From the NCBI GenBank assembly GCA_947444925.1, contig CANFBW010000014.1, positions 1 to 61,231 of the forward strand: a stretch of 61,231 nucleotides of DNA, written 5' to 3'. The translations under genes were made by a program, and so were the position numbers. Positions 9,259 to 17,865 of this stretch are shown here, one piece after another (the stretch's first letter is position 1; every line of letters begins with the position of its first letter). Source of the stretch: Flavobacteriales bacterium (GTDB lineage: Bacteria > Bacteroidota > Bacteroidia > Flavobacteriales_C > GCA-002722245). The notes beneath the pieces are model-generated. The model made no database searches, had not been told where the DNA came from, and saw only the letters and a list, made by a program, of their open reading frames with translations.

Positions 9259-10078
9259 CAAGGTATCACATCAAAGCAGCAAGATGGTTACCCAAACGTA
9301 CAGCACCAGTTTTTCTTTAGGCATCTACTGTTTAGACAAAAAATTTCATCAACCGATCTATGGAATCTATGGATTTGTGCGTTTAGCCGACGAAATTGTT
9401 GACAGCTTTCAAGGCTATCCAAAGGCAGAGTTACTGCAGGATTTTAAAAAACAAACTTATGCTGCCATAGAACAAGGCATTAGTTTAAATCCCATACTAA
9501 ATAGCTTTCAAAAAGTAGTGAACAACTGCCACATCGATCACGAATTGATTGAAACTTTTTTACAGAGCATGGAAGCTGATTTACTGCAAACAAGTCATAA
9601 CAGTGAATCTATAAAAAACTATATTCTCGGATCAGCTGAAGTGGTTGGACTTATGTGCCTGAGGGTATTCACTGAAGGCAATAGCGAAAAATATTTAGAA
9701 TTAAAGGATGCTGCAATGCGCTTGGGCGCGGCTTTTCAAAAAATAAACTTCCTCCGTGACCTTCAAGCCGATTACAAAGATTTAGGCAGAAGTTATTTTC
9801 CCGGCATCAATCCGGCAAAATTCACCCGCGAAGACAAAGAGCGTATTGAAATCGAAATTGAAGAAGATTTCGACGAAGCATTGAAAGGAATTAAAAAATT
9901 ACCAAAAGGATCAGTGTTCGGCGTATATACAGCATATGTATACTACAGAGCATTGTTCAGCAAAATACGCGCGCTCCCTTCTGAGCAAATTTTAAGCGAA
10001 CGCATTCGCATTCCTAATAATTTAAAAATTAGACTGCTGCTTAGATCTTATGTGAAATTCAGAATGAACGTATTATGA
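9242..10078 (+). CDS. crtB: Phytoene synthase
   Basis: 278 residues from the ATG at 9242; an earlier in-frame ATG lies inside crtI and adds residues foreign to the family. It should condense two GGPP molecules to phytoene through presqualene diphosphate. Both Mg-diphosphate motifs are visible: RLADEIVD (Asp50-x3-Asp54) and LRDLQADYKDLGRSYFP (Asp173-x3-Asp177). The gene overlaps crtI and, by ATGA, the next gene, consistent with translational coupling. No GGPP synthase (crtE) is present in the window, so the precursor must be made elsewhere. Confidence 0.95.
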   Translation: MKELFDKVSHQSSKMVTQTYSTSFSLGIYCLDKKFHQPIYGIYGFVRLADEIVDSFQGYPKAELLQDFKKQTYAAIEQGISLNPILNSFQKVVNNCHIDHELIETFLQSMEADLLQTSHNSESIKNYILGSAEVVGLMCLRVFTEGNSEKYLELKDAAMRLGAAFQKINFLRDLQADYKDLGRSYFPGINPAKFTREDKERIEIEIEEDFDEALKGIKKLPKGSVFGVYTAYVYYRALFSKIRALPSEQILSERIRIPNNLKIRLLLRSYVKFRMNVL

Positions 10079-10584
10079 TTAAATACATAAGCACATATGT
10101 ACTTTTAATATTCTGCACAAATGCTTTGGCCGTTAATTATGTAGAATTGCGAACACTTCTTGTTGCAGCAGCTACTGATGAAGCGACGGCAAACTTATTG
10201 TTGCAAAAAACAACCCAAACCACGCAGCAAAACGCCATCGTCCTGGGCTATCATGCCGCCGTCACCATGACTATGGCCAAACATTGTTATTTACCCACCT
10301 CCAAACTATCGTATTTCAAAAAAGGAAAAGTCATGCTTGAAGCAGCCATACGCAAGTCACCTTCTAGTGCTGAACTAAAATTCATCCGACTAGCTATTCA
10401 ATGCAACATTCCTTCTATGCTAGGATATGCACAAAACATTTCCGCTGATAAAAATGAACTAATTCAGTATTTAAAATCAAACACAGCCAGCGCTGATACT
10501 GATCTTAAAACGCGCGTTAAAAAACTCTTGCTGACTTGCAACAAATGCACGGCTATCGAAATTAAATCCATTCAAAACCTATGA
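10075..10584 (+). CDS. Small exported hypothetical protein in the carotenoid operon
   Basis: 169 residues with a signal peptide (about 1-19, ending ...NALA) and an all-helical body (AAATDEATANLLLQKT, then KLSYFKKGKVMLEAAIRKSP, a TPR-like rhythm). A CNKC pair lies near the C terminus. It starts within the crtB stop (ATGA) and its stop overlaps the idi start, so it is fully embedded in the operon. I do not recognise a characterised family. The operon position suggests an envelope role tied to carotenoid deposition, but nothing in the sequence shows this. Confidence 0.8.
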   Translation: MIKYISTYVLLIFCTNALAVNYVELRTLLVAAATDEATANLLLQKTTQTTQQNAIVLGYHAAVTMTMAKHCYLPTSKLSYFKKGKVMLEAAIRKSPSSAELKFIRLAIQCNIPSMLGYAQNISADKNELIQYLKSNTASADTDLKTRVKKLLLTCNKCTAIEIKSIQNL

Positions 10585-11129
10585 GTTCTGCACTTGACCA
10601 CGTTATTCTGGTAGATGAAAACGACCGCTACCTAGGCACCATGGAAAAAATGGAAGCCCACAAAAAAGGGGTATTGCACCGCGCTTTTTCAGTTTTTATT
10701 TTCAACGATAAAAACGAATTGATTTTGCAAAAAAGAGCCGAACACAAATACCACTCGGGAGGATTGTGGACCAACACCTGCTGCAGTCATCCTCGCTTTG
10801 GAGAAAGTGTACTAAACGCAGCACACCGAAGACTGCAAGAAGAAATGGGCTTTGATTGTACTCTCGAAAAAACTTTTGATTTCGTTTACAAAACCGATTT
10901 CCACAATGGCTTGAGCGAATATGAATTTGACCACGTTTTAATTGGTTATTACAACGGCGAAATAAATTTAAATCCCCAAGAAGCCTGCGAATGGAAAGCA
11001 GTGAATATGGATGATTTAAACGAACACATTAAAGTGTGCGAAGAAAGCTTTACCTTTTGGTTTAAAGAAGCTTTTCCAAAAGTATACCAACATCTTAAAT
11101 TTGCTGCACACAATCGCTTATCGGCCTAA
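10581..11129 (+). CDS. idi: Type I isopentenyl-diphosphate delta-isomerase
   Basis: 182 residues, Nudix fold. It interconverts IPP and DMAPP and so feeds GGPP supply for the pigment pathway. Active-site Cys68 lies in TNTCCSHP (the Cys aligned with that of E. coli CxHP), and the catalytic Glu lies in SEYEFDHVL (about 112-120). The Nudix-like helix RRLQEEMGF is present. Length is normal for the family. It overlaps the preceding hypothetical gene by four bases and is followed after one base by crtZ. Confidence 0.95.
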   Translation: MSSALDHVILVDENDRYLGTMEKMEAHKKGVLHRAFSVFIFNDKNELILQKRAEHKYHSGGLWTNTCCSHPRFGESVLNAAHRRLQEEMGFDCTLEKTFDFVYKTDFHNGLSEYEFDHVLIGYYNGEINLNPQEACEWKAVNMDDLNEHIKVCEESFTFWFKEAFPKVYQHLKFAAHNRLSA

Positions 11130-11130
11130 C

Positions 11131-11586
11131 ATGAAAATACTTACACTTATACTCACCTTCATCAGCATGGAAGCCATAGCGTGGCTCACACATCGCTTTG
11201 TGATGCACGGATTTCTATGGTCTCTGCACAAAGACCACCACCAAGTGCAGCCTGGTATTTTTGAAAAAAACGACTTCTTTTTCATCATTTTTGCACTGCC
11301 TGGTTTTTTACTCACGCTTTATGGAAGCCTGCATCATTTCTCGCTTCCCTTCTACATCGGATTAGGCATTACCATATATGGATTCGCCTATTTCTTAGTA
11401 CACGATGTATTCATTCACCAACGACTTTCCATCTTCAAAAAGAGCAACAATATTTATTTGCGGGCCATTCGCAAAGCGCATAAAATGCACCACAAACACT
11501 TGTACAAAGAAGAAGGTGAATGCTTCGGAATGCTACTCGTTCCCATCAAATATTTCATTCAGGAAATCAAAAAAAGCAAAGTTTGA
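11131..11586 (+). CDS. crtZ: Beta-carotene hydroxylase
   Basis: 151 residues from the ATG one base after the idi stop. A membrane di-iron hydroxylase of the CrtZ/fatty-acid-hydroxylase family, expected to hydroxylate both rings of beta-carotene to zeaxanthin. All His clusters are present: HRFVMHG, HKDHH, HDVFIHQR and HKMHHKH. About four membrane segments lie between them. The stop codon shares its last base with the next start (TGATG), so translation is probably coupled to the cyclase. Confidence 0.94.
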   Translation: MKILTLILTFISMEAIAWLTHRFVMHGFLWSLHKDHHQVQPGIFEKNDFFFIIFALPGFLLTLYGSLHHFSLPFYIGLGITIYGFAYFLVHDVFIHQRLSIFKKSNNIYLRAIRKAHKMHHKHLYKEEGECFGMLLVPIKYFIQEIKKSKV

Positions 11587-12305
11587 TGTTTCCTGCGCAT
11601 TGGACATACATGGCTGTAAACATTGGGGTTTTCACTATTCCCTTTCTTTTTAGTTTTCATCCTAAACTAAAATTTATTCAAAGCTACAAAGCATTTTTAC
11701 CTGCTGTAGTAATAACAGGCATCCTTTTCATTATTTGGGACATCGTGTTCACACAACTGCAAGTATGGAGCTTCAATCCACACTATTTACTGGGTATTTA
11801 CATTTTTAATTTACCATTGGAGGAATGCCTCTTTTTCTTCTGCATACCATACGCCTGCATGTTTACACATTTTTGTTTGCACAAAATAAATTGGAACTTC
11901 CCATCAAAAGCAGCACAAATAATACGCACAATCATGGCTTGCGCACTACTGCTGATTGGTGTTTTTAGTGTCGAGAAATACTACACCTCTATCACCTTCA
12001 TCACTTGCTCCGCGTTTCTATTTGCCTATCCTTTGTTTGATAAAAACGAAAAATCATTCAGCAAATTTCTTGTGAGTTATGCCGTACTATTGCTGCCTTT
12101 TGCCATTTCGAACGGAATATTAACAGGAAGCGGATTGAATGACGCGGTGGTAAAATACAACGCTGCCCACATTCTAAATGTGCGCATTGGCACCATTCCT
12201 ATTGAAGATTTTATTTACGGCCTCCTACTGATACTCACCAATATTTTAGTTTACAACAAATGCATTGCCCTACAGGGTAAAACATCACACAAAGCTGTGC
12301 TGTAA
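11586..12305 (+). CDS. crtYcd: Lycopene cyclase, fused CrtYc-CrtYd type
   Basis: 239 residues, about seven membrane segments, with two homologous halves each holding the cyclase signature: FNLPLEECLFF (about 77-87) and GTIPIEDFIYG (about 205-215). This is the heterodimeric-type (CrtYc/CrtYd, CarR-like) cyclase as one chain, the form common in Bacteroidota, and unrelated to the FAD-dependent CrtY. It should close both ends of lycopene to beta-carotene, so the operon as a whole predicts zeaxanthin. The start overlaps the crtZ stop by one base. This is the last recognisable pigment gene; the next gene begins 57 bp downstream. Confidence 0.92.
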   Translation: MFPAHWTYMAVNIGVFTIPFLFSFHPKLKFIQSYKAFLPAVVITGILFIIWDIVFTQLQVWSFNPHYLLGIYIFNLPLEECLFFFCIPYACMFTHFCLHKINWNFPSKAAQIIRTIMACALLLIGVFSVEKYYTSITFITCSAFLFAYPLFDKNEKSFSKFLVSYAVLLLPFAISNGILTGSGLNDAVVKYNAAHILNVRIGTIPIEDFIYGLLLILTNILVYNKCIALQGKTSHKAVL

Positions 12306-12362
12306 ATCGTTGCTACGTGTTCAGGCTTCACAGATCTTTGAAGCACCCGCAACACTTGTTGA

Positions 12363-13160
12363 ATGAAAATTTTTTATGCCATCGCGCTTTTTTTTTGGCG
12401 CACAGCGTTGTGCTTTGGACAGAATGCAATTGCAATTTCGCATTCTCCCGCAAGCTGCAGCTATAGCATGAACACCAACGACATTTGGAGTTCCACCTGC
12501 AATCCGGCGGGACTTTCAGAAATCAAAAAAACAGCTATAGGCTTCTATTGTCAAAATCATTTTTTACTAAACGATTTGGCTACACAGTATTTCATTATTG
12601 CTTTTCCTATCAGCAAAAATATTAGTAGCGGCGTTTCTCTTTTTCACCAAGGAAACACTTTTTTTTCAAGCAATCATTTGAGCTTCGCCGCAGCAATGAA
12701 ACTCAGCGACAGATTGCAAATGGGCGCACAATTATTTTTTCAATACTATGTCCAATCAGAACTCAATGCTCTGTATAGCATGTACCCTGAAATGGGCGCA
12801 ACTTATAAGATCAATTCAAAAATAAATGCTTCAGCAAGTCTGCGAAATTTCAGCGCCAACTTCATCAGAAATACAAAAACACAGGAAGTCCAAGTGCTGC
12901 GAATCGGTGTGAGCTACATATTGGATGAAAAAGTGAAAATACATGCGCAAGTTTATTTTGAAAATAATAACTATCCGGTTGCAGCGCTTTCAATTGACTA
13001 CAAAGTAAATGAAAAAATAATGCTGTATTTTCAAAGTTCGAGCAGCAATCAACCCTTTGCCATTGGATTGGGTTGCCTGCTAAAATCGATCAACATCAAA
13101 ATCGCATTCACTTACAATGCACTATTGGGCGCATCACCAAGCAGTTCCTTCACTTTATGA
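12363..13160 (+). CDS. Outer-membrane beta-barrel protein, PorV/FadL-like
   Basis: 265 residues with a signal peptide (cleavage after about LCFGQ) and a run of alternating amphipathic strands ending in Phe-Thr-Leu, as expected of an outer-membrane barrel. The N-terminal STCNPAGLSEI resembles the NPAGL segment of PorV/FadL-type proteins. The stop overlaps the ATG of the following gene, so the two are co-translated. Function unknown. It may belong to the carotenoid transcript or start its own; the 57-bp gap has a weak hairpin (CTTCA...TGAAG, about 12330-12347). Confidence 0.75.
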   Translation: MKIFYAIALFFWRTALCFGQNAIAISHSPASCSYSMNTNDIWSSTCNPAGLSEIKKTAIGFYCQNHFLLNDLATQYFIIAFPISKNISSGVSLFHQGNTFFSSNHLSFAAAMKLSDRLQMGAQLFFQYYVQSELNALYSMYPEMGATYKINSKINASASLRNFSANFIRNTKTQEVQVLRIGVSYILDEKVKIHAQVYFENNNYPVAALSIDYKVNEKIMLYFQSSSSNQPFAIGLGCLLKSINIKIAFTYNALLGASPSSSFTL

Positions 13161-15061
13161 AAAAATATTTATTTCTTATTTTTTCCATTACCACACATCT
13201 ACTAAACGCCCAAGAAGCCATACAACTCAGCCTCGACTATCTACTCACTGGAAAACAAGAGGAGCTAATCGCAACCGAAGTGATTGCCGAACAATTGCGC
13301 TTGCTTTTACACCAACCTATTGACATCAATACCTCAGATATTGAAACGTTTTTGAAACTTCCTTTATTAAATGCCGACCAAGCCCAAAAAATTGTCTCCT
13401 ACCGTACACAAAATGGCATATATTACGATCTGTATGAATTGAAACATTTGCAGTTCAGCGCTGAATTAATAAAGGTCTTGTCCTTCTACTTAAAAATAAA
13501 TGCACAAGCGCCTTCTACCTCTGATGTTTTTGTGTTGCTGCGTTACCAAACTATTTTAGAAAAACAAAAAGGATATGCCGACAGCAGCGACTATCTTGGC
13601 ACCGCAGACAAAGTGTATACCCGCTTTCGGCTGAGCGACGAAAAAATAAATGTAGGATTTACTGCAGAAAAAGATCCCGCCGAACCCTTTCTCAATAATT
13701 ACGAACCTCAAGGATTTGATTTCTACAGCGCATTTGCCCAATTCAAAAGCAAACAAATGCAATTGATCATCGGTGATTTCACTGTCAATACCGGACAAGG
13801 ATTGACCTTCAGCAATGGCTACCGAAACAGCTTTACCTCATCGCCTTTGTATGCCAATCTTTTTCAAAATCAAATTCGCCCCTATACAGCAAGCGACGAA
13901 AATTCATTTTTTCGTGGCTTGTGTTACCACAAAAAAATTGACAACTGGGTACTACAACCTTTTGTATCCTATAAGAAAATTGACGCCACCATCAGCAATG
14001 GAAACATCAGTACCTTGCTTACTTCGGGTTTACACAGAACAACAAGCGAATTAATCAAAAAAGACAATGCCACAGAATTTTCAACTGGCTGCTCTGTTCT
14101 TTATGCGAGACCCATTGGATCTGTTGCTTTCAATACATTGGCGTATACCTACAATCTGCCGTATCTTCCCGATAGCAACTACTACAATGCAAATTTTTCG
14201 CAGCGCGATTGGCAATTCATCAACAGTATCGATTATACTTTCGACTATAAAAACGTCAACTTTTTTGGAGAGTTTGCAACAAGTGCCGCGCTGAAATTCG
14301 CTACAATTCACGGTGTGGTTTTAACTTTCAATGAGCAGTTATCGGCTTCTGTTCGTTTGCGTTACTACGATCCCTTTTTCGTAAATCCATATGCTGCAAG
14401 TTATGCGCAAAGTGCTGGTATTAAAAACGAAAGTGGCTGCGACATCAATCTACTGTACAATCTTACCTCCAACCAACAAATCACTTTAACATACGACAAC
14501 TACATACACCCTTGGCTGCGCTACGGCATCAAGCAACCCACACGTGGTGACGAATTGTCGATATTGTTTCAATCTACCGTAAATGATCAACTCAATTTTT
14601 ATTTGCGTTTCCAAAACAAAAACAATGACACACAAACACAAATGCTGCGCGCACACTTGAACTGGAATATTTCGCTGCTTTCTACTTTTAGTGCGCGCTG
14701 CGAACTACATTTTGCGAACAATAAATATTCGTGGTTGAGCTATTTCAATATTGCACACAAACCCATCAACTGGCCAATTCACATTTATTTTAGATACTGC
14801 ATCTTCAATGTGAACGACTATGATTCACGCATTTACACTTACGAAAACGACCTTTTGTATTCTGCATCACTGCCGTTTTTTGATGGCGGCGGAAACCGCG
14901 CTTACACCATGGTTTCTTGGCGTATCAATCGAAACTTAAGTTTTAATTTGCGACTTTCTATTTCAGCCTACGACAATAAAAATTCGTTGGGCAGCGACAA
15001 AGACGTCATCGCCGGCAACCGCAAAAGCGAATTCAAATTGCAATTACTCTGGAAAAAATAA
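13157..15061 (+). CDS. Helix-hairpin-helix (ComEA-like) domain plus outer-membrane barrel
   Basis: 634 residues from the ATG at 13157, which precedes a clear signal peptide (ending LLNAQ). Residues about 50-115 carry paired helix-hairpin-helix motifs (DINTSDIETFLKLPLLNADQ, then GIYYDLYELKHL) like ComEA. The remaining ~500 residues are strand-rich with many Tyr/Asn and look like a large outer-membrane barrel (for example FSNGYRNSF, YTYNLPYLPD). The HHH-barrel fusion is widespread in Bacteroidota without known function; in ComEA the HHH binds DNA. It overlaps the preceding barrel gene by four bases, so they are likely partners. Its stop lies 8 bp before a 209-bp repeat element. Confidence 0.82.
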   Translation: MKKYLFLIFSITTHLLNAQEAIQLSLDYLLTGKQEELIATEVIAEQLRLLLHQPIDINTSDIETFLKLPLLNADQAQKIVSYRTQNGIYYDLYELKHLQFSAELIKVLSFYLKINAQAPSTSDVFVLLRYQTILEKQKGYADSSDYLGTADKVYTRFRLSDEKINVGFTAEKDPAEPFLNNYEPQGFDFYSAFAQFKSKQMQLIIGDFTVNTGQGLTFSNGYRNSFTSSPLYANLFQNQIRPYTASDENSFFRGLCYHKKIDNWVLQPFVSYKKIDATISNGNISTLLTSGLHRTTSELIKKDNATEFSTGCSVLYARPIGSVAFNTLAYTYNLPYLPDSNYYNANFSQRDWQFINSIDYTFDYKNVNFFGEFATSAALKFATIHGVVLTFNEQLSASVRLRYYDPFFVNPYAASYAQSAGIKNESGCDINLLYNLTSNQQITLTYDNYIHPWLRYGIKQPTRGDELSILFQSTVNDQLNFYLRFQNKNNDTQTQMLRAHLNWNISLLSTFSARCELHFANNKYSWLSYFNIAHKPINWPIHIYFRYCIFNVNDYDSRIYTYENDLLYSASLPFFDGGGNRAYTMVSWRINRNLSFNLRLSISAYDNKNSLGSDKDVIAGNRKSEFKLQLLWKK

Positions 15062-15069
15062 TTTATAAT

Positions 15070-15278
15070 GATTATCCGAAGTTATACCAGTCCTATGACA
15101 GAAGTGGCAATAGATCCTTCGGAGTACCTCAGGAAGACAATCATTGGCGAAAAACCCATGTGGGAAATTGTTCGCATTTGTCCTCCTGAGATTTGAGATT
15201 AAGAGGGGAAACAAAGTTTTGGTCTTTGAAGGATCTATCGCCCTATACATGAATTTACTGGTGCAATTCCGGATAATC
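15070..15278. repeat. Nested inverted-repeat element, copy 1 (209 bp)
   Basis: Three nested inverted repeats: outer arms 15070-15091 and 15257-15278 (18 of 22 paired, core GATTATCCG); middle arms TAGATCCTTC (15111-15120) and GAAGGATCTA (15228-15237), perfect; inner arms CTCAGGAAGAC (15128-15138) and GTCCTCCTGAG (15180-15190), enclosing a 41-base centre. It fills the gap between two convergent genes, 8 bp from one stop and 10 bp from the other. A second copy of identical length lies at 40559-40767 with layers inverted; a decayed one lies near 17005-17140. No ORF of its own is convincing. Confidence 0.85.
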
Positions 15279-15288
15279 TTTGTATTTA

Positions 15289-16821
15289 TCAGTACACCAC
15301 AAAGCGACCCGCCTTGTCATCCAATTGATACAAATAAATACCGGCGGGGAGATCTGTTTTATTGAGCTGAAGTGCTTTATCTACAACAACAAAACTGCAC
15401 CCAACTTGAGCGCCAGCAATATCAAAAACTTGCACCTTCGCGCCTGCACTATTGTGAAACAATATTCGATCAGCAAAATCTTCAACTTGAATGGCGCGCA
15501 ACTCCGATACGCCAAAAGATTTATTCAACAAGTCCTTCCACTCCATATAATTGCAATTGATGTTAGCGCCATCGTATGCCAAACGCACAATATGATTGCC
15601 TGCAGCCAACTCAAAACTTTTAGAAGTCAAAGTTTGCCAAGTTTGCCAGCCACCAGTATTCGCAACGTCTATAGCGCCAGTCACATTGACGTTATCAACC
15701 TCCACATGCATAGATGAACCAGTACCTCCTGAAGCCACACGCACAGCCACGGTAAAAGTACTGGCCGTCGCCACATTTACAGAATATTCCTGCCACTCCG
15801 TAGCTTCTGAGTAACCAACATCGTAACCACCACCTGCATCCAAACAATTCTCAATATCCACGCCATCGGCACGATACTGTCCGCCTAAATTGGTTTCGTT
15901 AATATCATAATAAACTCCTCTGCAATTGTTATCGTAATTTTCAGCTTCAATTTTTCCAGGCAAAGGATATGTAGAGCCGTTGTATGCCGTTTGCGTGTGT
16001 CCCGACAAGTTCAAATCATATACACGTACGTAATCTATTTCAAATGTAGGCTTTGTGAGCTGCACGTTAGCAGTAGAAGGGTTACCGGTAAACCAACCAC
16101 CCACCGCTAAATTCAGGATGACATGAAAATCAGTCGTCCATGGCCACACCGCACTGTTCGACGCAGGCGTCAATGAATTTGGATTTTTAGTTTCCGTTTT
16201 AAAAAGCGTATTGTCGATATACCATTTGATATCGTTGGCCGTCCACTCCACTGCATAGACATGAAAATCCAAGTCTAAACCAGAGGAGAAAGTGTAAGCA
16301 TTTCCATCGTTTAAATTATTGGGATAAGATTGTCCGTAATGTAATGCGCCCGTCGTAATGTTGGTTTGATCACCGCGGTATTCCATAATATCAATTTCAC
16401 CAGTGGTTGGCCATGAGTTGGTGTTGGGCAGCATCCAAAATGCTGGCCACAAACCCCTTCCTTTTGGCAAACGCATCCGCGCTTCAAAACGGCCATATGT
16501 ATGGCTGAAATGATTTTTGGTTATAACCTTACCTGAGGAAAACGACGACGATGAAATACTTTCTTTGATTACTTTCAACACCAAAACACCGTTGGATATA
16601 TAAACATTGTTGGCGCTGTTGGTATAATATTCTTGCTCGCTGTTTCCCCATCCGCACAAGCTCGGACAGCCATTTCCTGTTTGGTAAGACCATTTATTCG
16701 CATCGAGCGACGAACCATCAAATTCATCCGACCACAGCAAAGCACCGTTGCACACTTGCGCCTGCGAAGCTTGAGCGACAAAAAGGGAGGCAATAAAAAA
16801 AAACATTGGCAAGCTTTTCAT
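15289..16821 (-). CDS. Secreted GH16 endo-beta-1,3-glucanase with CBM6-like and T9SS domains
   Basis: 510 residues from the ATG at 16821; longer upstream frames lack the signal peptide. The signal peptide ends ...QASQAQ. The GH16 catalytic domain spans about 25-275 with the active site GEIDIMEYRGD (Glu142 nucleophile, Asp144, Glu147 acid/base), the EIDxME form of laminarinases. Residues about 290-435 form a CBM6-like module (KIEAENYD, then DAGGGYDVGY, WQEYSVNV). The C terminus (LPAGIYLYQLDDKAGRFVVY) is a short T9SS-type sorting domain. It likely acts on laminarin or similar glucans outside the cell, with the GH81 enzyme at 25941. The stop lies 10 bp from repeat copy 1. Confidence 0.92.
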   Translation of the reverse strand: MKSLPMFFFIASLFVAQASQAQVCNGALLWSDEFDGSSLDANKWSYQTGNGCPSLCGWGNSEQEYYTNSANNVYISNGVLVLKVIKESISSSSFSSGKVITKNHFSHTYGRFEARMRLPKGRGLWPAFWMLPNTNSWPTTGEIDIMEYRGDQTNITTGALHYGQSYPNNLNDGNAYTFSSGLDLDFHVYAVEWTANDIKWYIDNTLFKTETKNPNSLTPASNSAVWPWTTDFHVILNLAVGGWFTGNPSTANVQLTKPTFEIDYVRVYDLNLSGHTQTAYNGSTYPLPGKIEAENYDNNCRGVYYDINETNLGGQYRADGVDIENCLDAGGGYDVGYSEATEWQEYSVNVATASTFTVAVRVASGGTGSSMHVEVDNVNVTGAIDVANTGGWQTWQTLTSKSFELAAGNHIVRLAYDGANINCNYMEWKDLLNKSFGVSELRAIQVEDFADRILFHNSAGAKVQVFDIAGAQVGCSFVVVDKALQLNKTDLPAGIYLYQLDDKAGRFVVY

Positions 16822-17004
16822 AAAGAGTTGTTTTGGGTAAATGACTCTGTTGTATGTCGTCGCCGTCAATATACTGCCTTCCAAAAAGAAAGCACAAATT
16901 GTTTTACGACTGAGAAAGCAGTTGCATCCTGAAAAATTAAATCGCCCCCACTTTGCTAAATATAAGTGTAAATCGCTAATAACAAAAAAAAAGATGACCG
17001 GCAT

Positions 17005-17140
17005 TTTACCCAAAGTGCCAAAAGGTCCTGAGTAGCGGTTCGGAACAACAATCATTCTCAAAAAACATTTGATGGGTATTGCTGACAGCTATCCTCCTGA
17101 CACATTCCGAGAGATCTATCTCCCTATATCTAATGGCACA
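17005..17140. repeat. Degenerate third copy of the nested inverted-repeat element
   Basis: The stretch ACAATCATTCTCAAAAAACA (17048-17067), then TCCTCCTGACACATTCCGAG about 30 bases later, lines up with the centre and right-hand stem of copy 2 read in reverse, with many substitutions. GGTCCTGAG just before may be remains of the left stem. Outer arms are not clear, so the ends are approximate. It lies in the 600-bp gap between the GH16 start and the tRNA genes; the rest of that gap is A/T-rich with no supported gene. Confidence 0.5.
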
Positions 17141-17364
17141 GACGCCATCTCGCGACATTATCAAAACAAATCCTTCCACCGACCGAGCAAACAAATTCAA
17201 CAGAAATACATCTTCTTCTAAAAACGATAAAAACAAGGGATCAAAAAAAAGCAAACAACTACATATCAATAGATTAAAAACAAAAAACAAAAACAACACA
17301 ACCCTCTAAACGAGTAAAACAAAGCCTGTCTTAGCCACAAAGAATTGAAAAAGTAAAATAACTA

Positions 17365-17395
17365 TTTGCAAATTAAGTGAGATCCATTATATTTG
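17365..17395 (+). promoter_or_regulatory. Promoter of the tRNA genes
   Basis: TTTG at 17365-17368, exactly 19 bases, then TATATTTG at 17388-17395: a textbook Bacteroidota -33/-7 pair. Predicted start near 17402, about 25 bases before tRNA-Gly. Confidence 0.75.
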
Positions 17396-17426
17396 CACCT
17401 CTCTTAGGAGAAAGTTCTTTAAATAT

Positions 17427-17502
<76 letters not shown>

Positions 17503-17534
17503 TTAAAAAAACCCTGTTCGCAGGGTTTTTTTGA
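17503..17534 (+). terminator. Rho-independent terminator after tRNA-Gly
   Basis: ACCCTG-TTCG-CAGGGT stem with a stable UUCG tetraloop, followed by a T-run (about 17526-17532). It separates tRNA-Gly from tRNA-Leu. Confidence 0.85.
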
Positions 17535-17586
17535 TTAACAGTAGTTCAATTGCCGTTTATAGCGACAATACTGAACTTCTTTGTTT

Positions 17587-17669
17587 GCCTTGGTGGTGGA
17601 ATGGTAGACACGCAGGACTTAAAATCCTGTAGTAGCAATACTGTGCGGGTTCAAGTCCCGCCCGAGGTA
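17587..17669 (+). tRNA. tRNA-Leu (UAA)
   Basis: Class II tRNA of 83 bases: acceptor GCCTTGG with CCGAGGT (two G-U pairs), anticodon stem CAGGA/TCCTG around CTTAAAA (anticodon TAA), a long variable arm (TAGTAGCAATACTG) and T-arm GCGGG-TTCAAGT-CCCGC. Discriminator A at 17669; CCA is not encoded, unlike the neighbouring tRNA-Gly. Confidence 0.96.
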
Positions 17670-17676
17670 CAAATGA

Positions 17677-17711
17677 AATCCCGTTGACATAATGTTGACG
17701 GGGTTTTTTTG
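17677..17711 (+). terminator. Rho-independent terminator after tRNA-Leu
   Basis: CCCGTTGAC and GTTGACGGG form a 9-bp stem (two G-U pairs) around ATAAT, followed by GTTTTTTTG. Confidence 0.8.
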
Positions 17712-17865
17712 TTTAGAGGTGCTCCTAATTGATATATTTTAATATGCAATAATTGTCCGTACTCCCAATAGCAGCTGCTGCCTTTCGTGTGCTGCGACAG
17801 CGAAAAAAAAACATTTCCCTAAATAGCAGCCGCTCTATTGATTGTCTTTTCTTCGAGAAAATTAT

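Noticed and set aside
15044-15250. Minus-strand frame across repeat copy 1, similar in part to one across copy 2
   Set aside because: The resemblance (PSKTxTLF...ISNL) comes from the shared DNA repeat; the layers are inverted between copies, so a protein would not be preserved.
17133-17309. Lys/Asn-rich frame MAQTPSRDIIKTN... before the tRNA genes
   Set aside because: Low-complexity, in part overlapping the decayed repeat, with no terminator or family resemblance; a chance frame in A-rich sequence is more likely.
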